Origin: CAVVUC01 sp963751395
GTDB taxonomy: Bacteria; Verrucomicrobiota; Verrucomicrobiia; Chthoniobacterales; Chthoniobacteraceae
Length of the DNA: 64,000 nt
NCBI GenBank assembly: GCA_963751395.1
Contig: CAVVUC010000001.1
Coordinates: forward strand, 620,001 to 684,000
Direction: 5' to 3'
Made by a program: the position numbers and the translations under genes. A model generated the notes under the pieces. That model did no database searches, was not told where the DNA came from, and saw nothing but the letters and a program-made list of their open reading frames with translations. Positions within the stretch are counted from its first letter, which is position 1; the number at the start of each line of letters is the position of its first letter. Shown one piece after another: positions 7,379 to 15,442 of the stretch.

Positions 7379-7782
7379 AATCCTCCGTCTCCCTTTTGCT
7401 TCACTACCACATGGACACCGCGAGGCTCCTATGCGGCCCGGACACCGTGTTCTGGGTGCTCGATCTCACCGATCCCGTTGCGTTCGACATGGCGTGCGCG
7501 CTCAATCGCGGCGACAACGAGGCGGAAGCGCGGCGGCTCGTCGCCGAACACCGCGAAGCCATTCTCACCACCGCCTGCATCCCGGCGCAGACGTGCCTGA
7601 TGTCGCTCTCCCACAGCAACGAGATCTTCCGCAAGGCATGGAACATAACCACCCCGCTGCCACCCGGCCGTTATCTCGCCGTCGTTTCGGGCAGGCTCTC
7701 CGTGGCCGCCGTTGAGGATTTCTTCACCGACCATGACCGCCAAAGAACACCGACGTTTCCTGGAAGTGGCCCACATTGCTGA
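7375..7782 (+). CDS. Hypothetical protein (135 residues)
   Basis: The protein starts at the ATG overlapping the previous stop. It has an N-terminal strand (SSVSLLLHYHMDTARLL), a second strand (TVFWVLDLTDPVAF), an alanine- and arginine-rich helix (DNEAEARRLVAEHREAIL) and a final strand (PPGRYLAVVSGRLS). It looks like a small alpha/beta domain without a recognisable active site. Its end overlaps the next gene by 50 bases, indicating tight coupling. The family is not recognised; membership in the small-gene series is clear from spacing and strand. Confidence 0.55.
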   Translation: MKSSVSLLLHYHMDTARLLCGPDTVFWVLDLTDPVAFDMACALNRGDNEAEARRLVAEHREAILTTACIPAQTCLMSLSHSNEIFRKAWNITTPLPPGRYLAVVSGRLSVAAVEDFFTDHDRQRTPTFPGSGPHC

Positions 7783-7948
7783 GATGCTGGCCAACCGCCT
7801 GCTCGACGCTTCCGCATCCGAGGAATCGAAGGTTTACGACCGATCCCGGACATGGTGCGACCGGAATGAGGATTTCGAGGAAGCCACTCGCGCACTGCGC
7901 CAACTCCGCCCGACCATCCGCGCACTCACCAAGCCAAACAAGCTGTAG
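7733..7948 (+). CDS. Small helical hypothetical protein (71 residues)
   Basis: The product starts MTAKEHRRFLEVAHIAEMLANRLLDA and continues with two helices separated by a CDRNEDFEEATRAL turn. It begins within the preceding gene, 50 bases before that gene ends. It is highly charged, without signal or membrane segments. I do not recognise it. Its stop is directly followed by a type B repeat. Confidence 0.5.
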   Translation: MTAKEHRRFLEVAHIAEMLANRLLDASASEESKVYDRSRTWCDRNEDFEEATRALRQLRPTIRALTKPNKL

Positions 7949-8040
7949 CCGGGGTCTGTGCTGTAGCCGGGGACGCCGAACCCGGAGACGAGAAATTCAA
8001 ACCAAACAAACCCGCCGGGGCCAACGTCCCCGGCTACAAC
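7946..8040. repeat. Type B repeat
   Basis: GTAGCCGGGGTC and GTAGCCGGGGAC words are followed by AACGTCCCCGGCTAC, which pairs with them. The tract ends 17 bases before the next start codon. Confidence 0.8.
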
Positions 8041-8057
8041 AGAAAGGAAAAACCAAC

Positions 8058-8813
8058 ATGGCAGTCGCCAAACAAAAACCAGCAGCTCCCGAGACGCCGA
8101 TCTTCCGCGTCGTGCCGAAGGAAGCTGTAGCCGGGGTCTGCGACCCCGGAGCCACCCGTCCGGCTTCACAGAAACCGGCTACAACGGCCACAGCGTCCCC
8201 GGCGACAACGGGCGTCAAGAAAATCAGTCTCGGCGGGCTGGTCAAAACCACCGCCGACAAGAAAACCGAGCACCCGCTCATCACCGAGCCGTCGCAGGAA
8301 CTGCTCGACACCCTCAAGCTGTTCGCGGAGAAGTCGCCCGAGTTCAAGGCGCTCAAGGGCACCGTTGAAAGCCTGAGCAAAAGCGCGGGTGCGCTCGGCA
8401 AGCCGTTCTGGTTCCGCCACTGGCACGGGCGCGGCGACGCCGGCTCGACCATGCTCGTGAACATCGGCACCGGCAAAGACATCCGGCTCGTGTTCAAGAA
8501 CGCCTACACCAGCAAGCTCTCCGACGACGCCCCGCTCGTCGCCCTGCTCGGCCCGGAGCGCACCGGCGCGCATTTCCGTCAGTCCACCACGCTCGCCATC
8601 AAGATGGATGAGATCCCCGAGGCACTGCAGGAGCCGTTCATCAACGCCGTGCTGGAAAAGGCCGCCGAACTTGGCATCACCAGCGGCATCGAGGCGAAAC
8701 AATGCATCAAGCCCGGCCCCGGCGTCCACGAAAGCCGCCACACGCTTTTCACGCCCGAGGAAAACATGGCCCTCGACGACATCCTGCCCATCACCGCGTA
8801 TCCGCAGGTGTAG
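8058..8813 (+). CDS. Hypothetical protein (251 residues), repeat inserted in frame
   Basis: The ATG at 8058 has a good ribosome binding site (AGAAAGGAAAAACC), unlike its neighbours. Residues of about 24-51 are the translated type B repeat. The main domain follows: KISLGGLVKTTADKK, a helix FAEKSPEFKALKGTVESLSKSAGAL, then GKPFWFRHWHGRGDAGSTMLVNIGTGKDIRLVFKNAYT and DAPLVALLGPERTGAHFRQSTTLAIKMDEIP, a long beta-rich stretch, and a C-terminal helix. I do not recognise the family. It is the largest unknown of the small-gene series and probably a core component. No nuclease or ATPase motif is visible. Confidence 0.65.
   Translation: MAVAKQKPAAPETPIFRVVPKEAVAGVCDPGATRPASQKPATTATASPATTGVKKISLGGLVKTTADKKTEHPLITEPSQELLDTLKLFAEKSPEFKALKGTVESLSKSAGALGKPFWFRHWHGRGDAGSTMLVNIGTGKDIRLVFKNAYTSKLSDDAPLVALLGPERTGAHFRQSTTLAIKMDEIPEALQEPFINAVLEKAAELGITSGIEAKQCIKPGPGVHESRHTLFTPEENMALDDILPITAYPQV
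8129..8205. repeat. Type B repeat inside a coding frame
   Basis: GTAGCCGGGGTCTGCGACCCCGG is a self-complementary unit followed by ACCGGCTACAACGG. It is carried within the 251-residue gene without breaking the frame. Confidence 0.8.
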
Positions 8814-8817
8814 CAAA

Positions 8818-8925
8818 CGCGGAACGCGGAAGTCGGAATGCGGAACGGCGTTGTAGCCGGCCACGTTGAGGCCGTCGGAAGTGGGAGCAAGTTCCGCGTT
8901 CCGCGCTCCCACTTCCCACTTTTAG
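8818..8925. repeat. Composite repeat: type D arms around a type B core
   Basis: GCGGAACGCGGAAGTCGG and GCGGAACGG words lie left of a GTAGCCGGCCACGTTGAGGCC core. Complementary TTCCGCGTTCCGCGC and CCCACTTCCC words lie right of it. The whole can fold as one long hairpin and ends just before the ATG at 8927. Confidence 0.8.
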
Positions 8926-8926
8926 C

Positions 8927-9292
8927 ATGAACTCCATCGCACAGGTCTGGACATTCGCTTCCAGCAGCGGGCGCGGCACCTACGAGACGCTGCAATACGC
9001 CGACGCCACCACAAGCTGCAACTGCCCCGGCTGGACGCGCCGCACCACCGCCGACGGCTCCCGCTCGTGCAAGCACACCCGGCTCGTGGACATGGGACGC
9101 GCCAACAGCGAATGCGAATCGCACCACGAGTATGGAAATGCGGAACGCGGATCTCGGAAGTCGGAAGTTCCGGGGTCAGCGTCCCCGGCTACAACAACGT
9201 CCCCGCCGGGGTCAGCGTCCCCGGCTACAGCAACGTCCCCGGCTACAGCGCCTGTGCCCATCGGCTTCCAAGGCCGGAAGCTCTGCCTTTAA
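8927..9292 (+). CDS. SWIM-type zinc-finger protein with repeat-encoded tail
   Basis: The 121-residue product carries the pattern CNCPGWTRRT...SCKHTR within residues 30-48, i.e. C-x-C-x(n)-C-x-H, the ligand set of SWIM zinc fingers. A strand pair (AQVWTFASSSGRGTYETLQY) precedes it, as in SWIM domains. SWIM domains bind DNA or protein and often sit at the N-terminus of bacterial SNF2 helicases; such a helicase is encoded at 17010-18870 in the same series, so the two may work together. Residues after about 65 are translated type D and B repeats and are unlikely to fold. Confidence 0.6.
   Translation: MNSIAQVWTFASSSGRGTYETLQYADATTSCNCPGWTRRTTADGSRSCKHTRLVDMGRANSECESHHEYGNAERGSRKSEVPGSASPATTTSPPGSASPATATSPATAPVPIGFQGRKLCL
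9131..9250. repeat. Type D and type B repeats inside and behind the SWIM gene
   Basis: GCGGAACGCGGATC and GGAAGTCGGAAGT words are followed by three GTCAGCGTCCCCGGCTACA words. All are read in frame as the low-complexity tail of the SWIM protein. Confidence 0.75.
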
Positions 9293-9321
9293 CTTCCTAA
9301 ATGCTAAATCCTAAATCCTAA

Positions 9322-9408
9322 ATGCCCCTCCCGTCCTTCTGGCGCGAATTCCTCCGCAACCTCGGCCAACTCCTTCGCGATCTCGCCAAATTCCAATTCC
9401 GCTCATGA
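9322..9408 (+). CDS. 28-residue peptide coupled to the ligase gene
   Basis: The frame reads MPLPSFWREFLRNLGQLLRD and ends KFQFRS. It is a single amphipathic helix with alternating leucine/phenylalanine and arginine. The ATG follows a TCCTAAATC repeat array directly, and the stop overlaps the ligase start as ATGA (9405-9408). Position and coupling suggest a translated leader or small partner. It is too short for any family assignment. Confidence 0.35.
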   Translation: MPLPSFWREFLRNLGQLLRDLAKFQFRS

Positions 9409-10115
9409 ATTCATTCGTCCCGTTCGACTCCGCTCCGCTCCGCTCAGGGCAGGCTATTCGTGATTCGTCATTGGTCATTCCTTCCTATCCCGCCCGCCCG
9501 ATCAACGGCGGCGCTCTCGAACACGCCGGCCCGAAGATCGGCCGCTGGTTCGTGGAACCGAAGTTCAACGGCTGGCGCGCGCTCGTCCACGTCCCCACCG
9601 GCACCATGTTCAACCGGCACGGCAAACGGCTCACCATCGAGAAGGAATTCGCCAGCGCGCTCAACGTCCTGCGCGACTGCTGCGCGAACATTGTTGAATG
9701 GCTCGATTGCGAAGCCCTCGAACGCCGGCACGGCATCGGGCGCGGCACGCTCATCGTGTTCGACTTCCTGCCGTTGAGCGACCGCTCGTTCACCTACGAG
9801 GAACGCCGCCACCACCTCCACGATCTGCCCGTTCTTCCGATCACCGAACAACCGGCGCATCACCATGCCTGCCTCGCGCCAGCCTGGGAGGAAGGCGGCC
9901 GCCCGCGCCGGCCGGGCAAAAGCAACGCGGAAGGTTTGTGGCACGACCTGCCGGAAATCAACCGCGCCTGGAACACCACCGGACTAAGCGAGTTCTACGA
10001 GGGCATTGTGATGAAGCGCGCCGATTCCCCCTATCCCATGCAGCTCCGCAGCGCCGACACCGAAACCCCGCACTGGATGAAACACAGATGGACACCAACG
10101 GCGTCCGTAAAATGA
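9405..10115 (+). CDS. ATP-dependent DNA ligase-like adenylation domain
   Basis: This 236-residue protein shows nucleotidyltransferase (ligase) motifs in order: EPKFNGWRALVH (motif I, K-x-x-G, with Asn where Asp is usual), LDCEAL (motif III), VFDFLPL (motif IIIa), EGIVMKRADSPYP (motif IV) and HWMKHRW (motif V). The lysine would carry AMP during strand joining. An OB-fold domain is missing, so this is a minimal ligase like some phage or repair enzymes, or needs a partner. Residues of about 10-26 come from repeat words (GATTCGTCATTGGTC). It closes the plus-strand series before the restriction operon. Confidence 0.7.
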   Translation: MNSFVPFDSAPLRSGQAIRDSSLVIPSYPARPINGGALEHAGPKIGRWFVEPKFNGWRALVHVPTGTMFNRHGKRLTIEKEFASALNVLRDCCANIVEWLDCEALERRHGIGRGTLIVFDFLPLSDRSFTYEERRHHLHDLPVLPITEQPAHHHACLAPAWEEGGRPRRPGKSNAEGLWHDLPEINRAWNTTGLSEFYEGIVMKRADSPYPMQLRSADTETPHWMKHRWTPTASVK

Positions 10116-10116
10116 A

Positions 10117-12501
10117 TCACGTCACCTGTTGGTAGAGATATTTTTGAAACCCGCTGAATGCCTGGCCAATCGCCTCCGGGGGGCCAAGATCGGCAACGGC
10201 ATCGGCAATGGAGTCGTGGTATTTCAGGCGGAGTAATGGGGTCAGTTTGTTCTGGTCGAGTTCCTCGACACCCACGCTCACGTAATGGGACAGCACGAAT
10301 TCAAGGAAAGCCTGCTGCTTCGCGTTGAACTGCGAATTGATATAGACCCGTGCATGTTCGGCCCGAAGCTCACGGGTTACTGGCGGCAGCGCGTAGGCCA
10401 CATGTGCCAGCACGTCGAACAGGTCGCTCTTCTCGGCATCAATGATCTTCTGCATCTCCGCCAGTTGATCGTGACCAAACCCTTTCTCCGCCAACCCCTG
10501 CAACAGTTTCGCCCGCGTATCCGGCGCACTCCATAACCTGCGCAATTCTTCCTCGCTCTGGAAGAAGCCGGGCAGTTTGCCGAAGAGCGACTCCATGAAC
10601 TGCTGCGCGGACATCGGCGTGCCGTCGGGATGCCAGAACGACGTCGCCATCATGTGCTGAATGTTGCGTTCCTTCCCGTCCGCCAGCTTCACTTTTGCTT
10701 TCCGCTTCTTATTGCAAATGCAACGAAGCATTCCACAAACCGGACAGGGTTCTTTTGGACATTCGCACGGACTCTTGCCGCACACTTCGCAAGGCTTTGG
10801 CGGCTGCACTTCACAGACACAAGGGTGCTGGCCGCATGTCGGGCACGCCTCCGGCTCCATCGGCTCGCCGTCCCATTCGGGATCGCTGAAATGATGATGC
10901 GCCTTCACGAAGTCGTAGATCGTGAAGTAATCCTTCCCGTCAAAAAGCCGTGTGCCGCGTCCTATGATCTGCTTGAACTCGATCATCGAATTGATCGGAC
11001 GCATCAGCACGATGTTGCGCACGTTGCGGGCATCCACGCCGGTCGAGAGTTTCTGCGAGGTTGTCAGGATCGTGGGGATGCTCTTCTCGTTGTCCTGAAA
11101 ATCACGCAAGTGCTGTTCGCCCAGCCCGCCGTCGTCGGCAGTCACCCGCTGGCAATAGTTCGGGTCTTTGCTCGTCTTCATCTGGTTGATGAGATCGCGC
11201 ACCGCCAGCGCATGAGCCTGATTCGCACAGAACACCAGCGACTTTTCGTTCTGGTTGATCTGCTCCATGAAAATCTCGACCCGCTTCTTCTCCCGTTCCT
11301 TGATCTCGATGATCTTGTTGAAATCGGGTTCGTCGTAGATCTTCCCTGCCTCGATCTCACCCTCCACCACGGTATCGTCCGGCGTATAAACGTAGTAATC
11401 GAGCGTGGTCTGAATCTGCTTCACCTTGAACGGCGTCAGGAACCCGTCATTGATGCCGTCCTTCAGCGAGTAGGTGTAAACCGGCTCACCGAAATAGGCG
11501 TAGGTATCCACGTTCTCCTTGCGCTTGGGCGTGGCCGTCAGGCCGATCTGCACGGCTGGGGCAAAGTAATCGAGAATCCCGCGCCAGTTGCCCTCATCGT
11601 TGGCCCCGCCGCGATGGCATTCATCAATGAAGATCGCGTCGAAGAAGTCCGGCGGATAATCGCCAAAGTAGGGCGATGGCTTCCCATCCTTCGACGGGCC
11701 GCTCATGAAGGTCTGGAAGATCGTGAAGAAAATGCTGCCGTTCTTCGGCACCTTGCCTTTCTTGCGGATGTCCTCCGGAGAAATTCGCACCAACGCATCT
11801 TCGGGAAAAGCGGAGAACGCATTGTAAGCCTGATCTGCGAGAATGTTTCGGTCGGCGAGAAAGAGAATACGCGGGCGTCGGGAAGGTTCGCGGCTCAGGT
11901 TCCAGCGGCTTTGAAACAGTTTCCACCCAACCTGAAATGCGATGAACGTCTTGCCCGTGCCGGTGGCCAGCGTGAGCAGGATGCGCTGCCGGTTGTCGGA
12001 GATGGCCTCCATCACGCTCCCAATGGCAATGTCCTGGTAATAGCGGGGCAGGAAATACCCGCCACGGTCCTCGAACGGCACTGCGGCGAAGCGATCTCGC
12101 CACACATTCGCCTTGGCAAAGGTCAGCGCCCAAAGTTCGTCCGGCGTGGGATATGTTGTCACTTCGCCTTCCCTGCCCGTCTCCATGTCGATGCCGTAGA
12201 TGCCGCGCCCGTTGCTGGCGTAGGTGTGGCGGATCGCCAGCTTGCCGGCGTAATTCTTCGCCTGCGCCACGCCTTCGGTCAGTTCCTCGTCCAGCGCCTT
12301 GGCCTCGACCACCCCGAGCTTGGTGTTGCGATACTCCAGAACGTAATCCGCCGTGAGCGGCTTGCCGCGTTTGCCGTGGCCCTCGATGCGACCGGGTGAA
12401 ATCGGATACTCGCGCCGAATGCGGCTGCCCTCGACCACGCCCCAGCCCGCCGCTTTCAACGCGGGATCAATGTGCTCGGCTCTGGTTTCCGCTTCGTTCA
12501 T
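10117..12501 (-). CDS. hsdR: Type I restriction enzyme, motor/nuclease subunit HsdR
   Basis: This 794-residue subunit cleaves and translocates DNA. The N-terminal nuclease has the PD-(D/E)xK residues D52, E66 and K68 (VVEAKA). The SF2 motor follows with Walker A ATGTGKT at 179-185, DECH at 293-296 and GLTATP. An unusual insert at about 549-594 has three tandem C-x2-C-G-x3-C-x-C units, likely zinc-binding, between the motor and the C-terminal domain. The ATG overlaps the darG stop as ATGA (12498-12501), so it is the last gene of hsdM-hsdS-darT-darG-hsdR. The enzyme needs HsdM and HsdS; hsdS is damaged here. Confidence 0.93.
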   Translation of the reverse strand: MNEAETRAEHIDPALKAAGWGVVEGSRIRREYPISPGRIEGHGKRGKPLTADYVLEYRNTKLGVVEAKALDEELTEGVAQAKNYAGKLAIRHTYASNGRGIYGIDMETGREGEVTTYPTPDELWALTFAKANVWRDRFAAVPFEDRGGYFLPRYYQDIAIGSVMEAISDNRQRILLTLATGTGKTFIAFQVGWKLFQSRWNLSREPSRRPRILFLADRNILADQAYNAFSAFPEDALVRISPEDIRKKGKVPKNGSIFFTIFQTFMSGPSKDGKPSPYFGDYPPDFFDAIFIDECHRGGANDEGNWRGILDYFAPAVQIGLTATPKRKENVDTYAYFGEPVYTYSLKDGINDGFLTPFKVKQIQTTLDYYVYTPDDTVVEGEIEAGKIYDEPDFNKIIEIKEREKKRVEIFMEQINQNEKSLVFCANQAHALAVRDLINQMKTSKDPNYCQRVTADDGGLGEQHLRDFQDNEKSIPTILTTSQKLSTGVDARNVRNIVLMRPINSMIEFKQIIGRGTRLFDGKDYFTIYDFVKAHHHFSDPEWDGEPMEPEACPTCGQHPCVCEVQPPKPCEVCGKSPCECPKEPCPVCGMLRCICNKKRKAKVKLADGKERNIQHMMATSFWHPDGTPMSAQQFMESLFGKLPGFFQSEEELRRLWSAPDTRAKLLQGLAEKGFGHDQLAEMQKIIDAEKSDLFDVLAHVAYALPPVTRELRAEHARVYINSQFNAKQQAFLEFVLSHYVSVGVEELDQNKLTPLLRLKYHDSIADAVADLGPPEAIGQAFSGFQKYLYQQVT

Positions 12502-13574
12502 TCCACGGCACCGACCTGCTTCAGCCGGTCAAGTGCCAGAGCAAGCAGGCGGTCGTTGAAAAGTCGCATCTTGCGCTCGACCGCGGAGGATTCCGCCGGC
12601 CACTTGCGCAGGCCTTCACGAACGCCGGCCAATGTTGGCTGTGCGCCTTCCTTCGCCACGAGCCAGTCCACTGTCGCGAGCGCTTCCATGCCAAGCGGGG
12701 ATTGGAAGCCGTCAATCAGCACGTCGGTCGCTTCGAGCGCGGGCAGGTATTCGCGTGCTTCGCGACTCTTGAGATAAAGCAACACCACTTCGCGCTTCGA
12801 ATCTTCAAACCAAATCGTGTCGAACGGTGTCGCGTCGGCCAGCCGCTTGTCACAATGGAGATAGCTGCCGTCCAATCCGTTCAGCAAGTGCGTCAGGCGT
12901 TGTGCGTAAGGGCCGTATCGGTCGGCGACAAAGCGCAAATCTAAGGGATCCTCCAGGCCCATCCGCCTGATGGTTCGCTCAAGAAACCATGCGAGCTTCT
13001 GCGTTTCCAAGAGCGTGCATTCGATCCCGAGCACCCAATAGCGCCTCACCGCCTCGGCGACCAATGCGCGCGCCGGCGTGAGCTTCTCGACACCCTTCTT
13101 CTTCGCCACGTTTTGATATTTCGGCGTAGGCTCATACACAGTCACCTCCACATCCGGGAGTTCACCGAGGGCCGCTTCGATCATGGGACGCACGACACTC
13201 CATTTCAGCCCCCCGTTCCCACAGCCGAGCGGGGGCAGCGCGATGGTGCGAATCTTCTTCTCCACGATGACCTTCTTCAAAGCCTCAAGTCCTTCCTTAA
13301 CCCACTCGAGCTTCGTCGGCTGCCACCAGTTCTGCTTTGTCGGAAAATTGATGATCCAGCGCGGCCCGTCCAATTCCACGCCCGACGTCACGAACATTTC
13401 GCAGACTCGCACCTCCCCAGCCTTGCAGGCGGCAGCGTAGGCCTTGAAGTTCTCAGGGTATTTTTCCTTGAACATCAGCGCGATTCCCTTGCCCATCACG
13501 CCCACGGTATTGACCGTGTTCACGACGGCTTCGACGTGTGCATCGAGCAGGTTGCCTTGGGTGAATCGCATCAT
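12498..13574 (-). CDS. darG: DarG: macrodomain DNA ADP-ribosyl glycohydrolase antitoxin
   Basis: This is a 358-residue protein. Residues 3-150 form a macrodomain of the DarG (TARG1-like) class: TQGNLLDAHVEAVVNTVNTVGVMGKGIALMF and PPLGCGNGGLKW are the ADP-ribose binding loops. The C-terminal half (LVAEAVRRYWVLGIECTLLETQKLAWFLER onward) is the DarT-neutralising domain. DarG removes ADP-ribose from thymidine in DNA and also binds DarT. I chose the MMRF start, one base after the darT stop, over a start inside darT. The stop overlaps the hsdR start. Family call is confident; its presence inside a type I restriction operon is notable. Confidence 0.92.
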   Translation of the reverse strand: MMRFTQGNLLDAHVEAVVNTVNTVGVMGKGIALMFKEKYPENFKAYAAACKAGEVRVCEMFVTSGVELDGPRWIINFPTKQNWWQPTKLEWVKEGLEALKKVIVEKKIRTIALPPLGCGNGGLKWSVVRPMIEAALGELPDVEVTVYEPTPKYQNVAKKKGVEKLTPARALVAEAVRRYWVLGIECTLLETQKLAWFLERTIRRMGLEDPLDLRFVADRYGPYAQRLTHLLNGLDGSYLHCDKRLADATPFDTIWFEDSKREVVLLYLKSREAREYLPALEATDVLIDGFQSPLGMEALATVDWLVAKEGAQPTLAGVREGLRKWPAESSAVERKMRLFNDRLLALALDRLKQVGAVE

Positions 13575-13575
13575 C

Positions 13576-14220
13576 TCAAAAATACCATGTGGGGGTTGTC
13601 TTGACATCAATCTGCTTTCCGCATTCCGCGATCAAGTCTTCAAGGTGTTGCTTCACGGTGCCGTTATTACAGCAGATGGCGCGCAAAGCTGCAAGGGGCA
13701 GGCGGCGATGCACTAGCGCCTCCGCCTGATACCGCAACCCTTTGCCCGGATCGGCGTCGCTCGTCTTGAAGTTGCGGCTCCGGAGAAGCGCCCAGTCAAT
13801 TGCATCCAGTTGCTCCGCATCCGAATAGTAGTCGGTGCCAGCCGCGTAGGCATGCTGGTTTGTGAAGACGAAGGGGAGGTTGAGTTCGGCAAGGCGATGG
13901 ATCGACGAGACGAATATCACGATCTCCCTGTTCTCCCGCCGCGTGATTCCCCCGTAGCCGGTGTGGATGTTATACATCATCATCGAAAACGGGGTGAAGT
14001 AAAACGGCACATAGTCGCTGAGCATCCCGCCCGGCGGAATCGTCACCGCGTGGCGCGAGCGTTTGTCGATCAGGTCGGGATTGCCGATGTTGACGTAGTT
14101 CGGATTGTGAGTTGGCGAGTTCCGGCAGTGCAGCCCGTCGTGATCCAGATTCCACCGCACATTGTCCACATGCTCGATGCGGAAAATCAGAGCCTTCTCG
14201 GGATTGAGGTTCACGGACAT
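13576..14220 (-). CDS. darT: DarT: DNA thymidine ADP-ribosyltransferase toxin
   Basis: The 214 residues match DarT (DUF4433): FRIEHVDNVRWNLDHDGL at the N-terminus, the NAD-site segment RSRHAVTIPPGGMLSDYVPFYFTPFSMM, and the catalytic glutamate in YQAEALVHRRLP (E167 here, equivalent to E160 of Thermus DarT). DarT uses NAD to ADP-ribosylate thymine in single-stranded DNA, blocking replication; DarTG pairs are known to stop phage. The start lies two bases after the hsdS stop and the stop one base before darG, so its expression is tied to the restriction genes. Confidence 0.93.
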   Translation of the reverse strand: MSVNLNPEKALIFRIEHVDNVRWNLDHDGLHCRNSPTHNPNYVNIGNPDLIDKRSRHAVTIPPGGMLSDYVPFYFTPFSMMMYNIHTGYGGITRRENREIVIFVSSIHRLAELNLPFVFTNQHAYAAGTDYYSDAEQLDAIDWALLRSRNFKTSDADPGKGLRYQAEALVHRRLPLAALRAICCNNGTVKQHLEDLIAECGKQIDVKTTPTWYF

Positions 14221-14222
14221 GC

Positions 14223-15442
14223 TCAGAGATTACCAGAAAAGGCTTGGTGCAGCAGCGACTTCTTCAACGCCTCCAACGCGGCGTGCTTCCGCTCGTAGAG
14301 GCGGGCGAGGCGTTGGGTTTCTTCGCGGAGGTCGTCAACCATCGCGACGATGGTGCGCTGTTCTTGAATCGGTGGAACATGCAGCATCACTTCCTTGGCC
14401 GCAGTGATGTTGAAGTGCTTCTGCGCCGCACCGACAATCTTCCCGAGGACAAGTTGCTTTCCGAAAGCGGAGTTGAAAAACGCGGCGAGGAAATGGGGGT
14501 TCACTTCCTTGCTCGGACGGACAATCACCAAGTCGCTGCAATTTGAATCGGGCAATTCTGGCGGAATCACAGCCGCAGTTCCCGGATAGCCAGTCCTCAC
14601 GATGGCGAGGTCGCCGGGACGCAGTTGAGATTTCTTGAGAGCACGATGGAACGCCTCATCAATGAACATCGCGTTCTCCATCGAGACCTCGAACGGCCGG
14701 ATGTTCTGAGAACGGAGGAAGGGGATGCCGCTGTCCTTGTATTCCGTCTTCATCGAGCCGACGTGGCCCACGGTTATCTCGTGGCAAAGTGACGCAAGCT
14801 GCCGATCCACCCACCCCGGGCCGCGCTGGGTGAAGACGGATTGGAGGTGGCTTTCGAAGAGGGCGCGGGCGTTTTGGAGGTTCTTTTCGGCGTTGGCTTT
14901 GGCGGTGGCGAGGCCCTCAAACGCTTCGTCCAGCAGGCCGACGATCCGCTGCTGTTCGGCCAGCGGGGGGACGGGAATCGACAACGAACTCCTGAAGCTG
15001 CGCCTTCGTAATCGCCTGTCGAGTTGACCCGCCTTCTGCGCCAGTGTGCAAGAGTCGGTCCTTGTAGATCGTCGAAATTAGCAGGTAGTGGAGAAAATCG
15101 GAGTCGAGCTGCTTCGACGGGTCGAATGATCGAAACGTGCTGATTCACGTGAGCGAGCAAGATATCAGCGGGCGCACGGCAGCATCGGTGCAACAGATGC
15201 TCCAGTGATGTTCAGCAGCACGTCGAGTCGGTTCGACAACGACATTGGAGAGGTCGTCGGCTTGCTCATCATCGATACGCGCCAGCTTCGCTTCGCGGAA
15301 GCCGTCGTCATGACATTCAAGCTGCGGATTAGCGAGATACCCTCGGCTTTGTATGACTGCATCGCCTTCACGCGGAGTAGCGCCGCTGCCGATTTTAGTC
15401 GCACACTTCGCCAAGCGTCTTTGTCTGCCACCCCTTCTTCAT
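14223..15442 (-). pseudogene. hsdS: Type I restriction specificity subunit HsdS, first target domain frameshifted
   Basis: The ATG at 15442 overlaps the hsdM stop as ATGA and begins MKKGWQTKTLGEVC, a normal HsdS start. The expected first target-recognition domain is then readable only by moving between frames: KIGSGATPREGDAVIQ, SYKAEGISLIRSLNV, HDDGFREAKLARIDDEQADD, NRLDVLLNITGASVA, ILLAHVNQHVSIIRP and GSTRQAITKAQLQEF. This needs seven shifts in about 450 bases. From 14984 down to 14223 the frame is intact for 253 residues with the central conserved helix (PPLAEQQRIVGLLDEAF), the second target domain and the final helix. A half-size HsdS might still act as a dimer. Confidence 0.8.

Noticed and set aside
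150..9321. CRISPR-like arrays in the tandem-word tracts
   Set aside because: The words are 8-12 bases with no spacers of constant length, and no cas genes are present. They are short-word repeats, not CRISPR.
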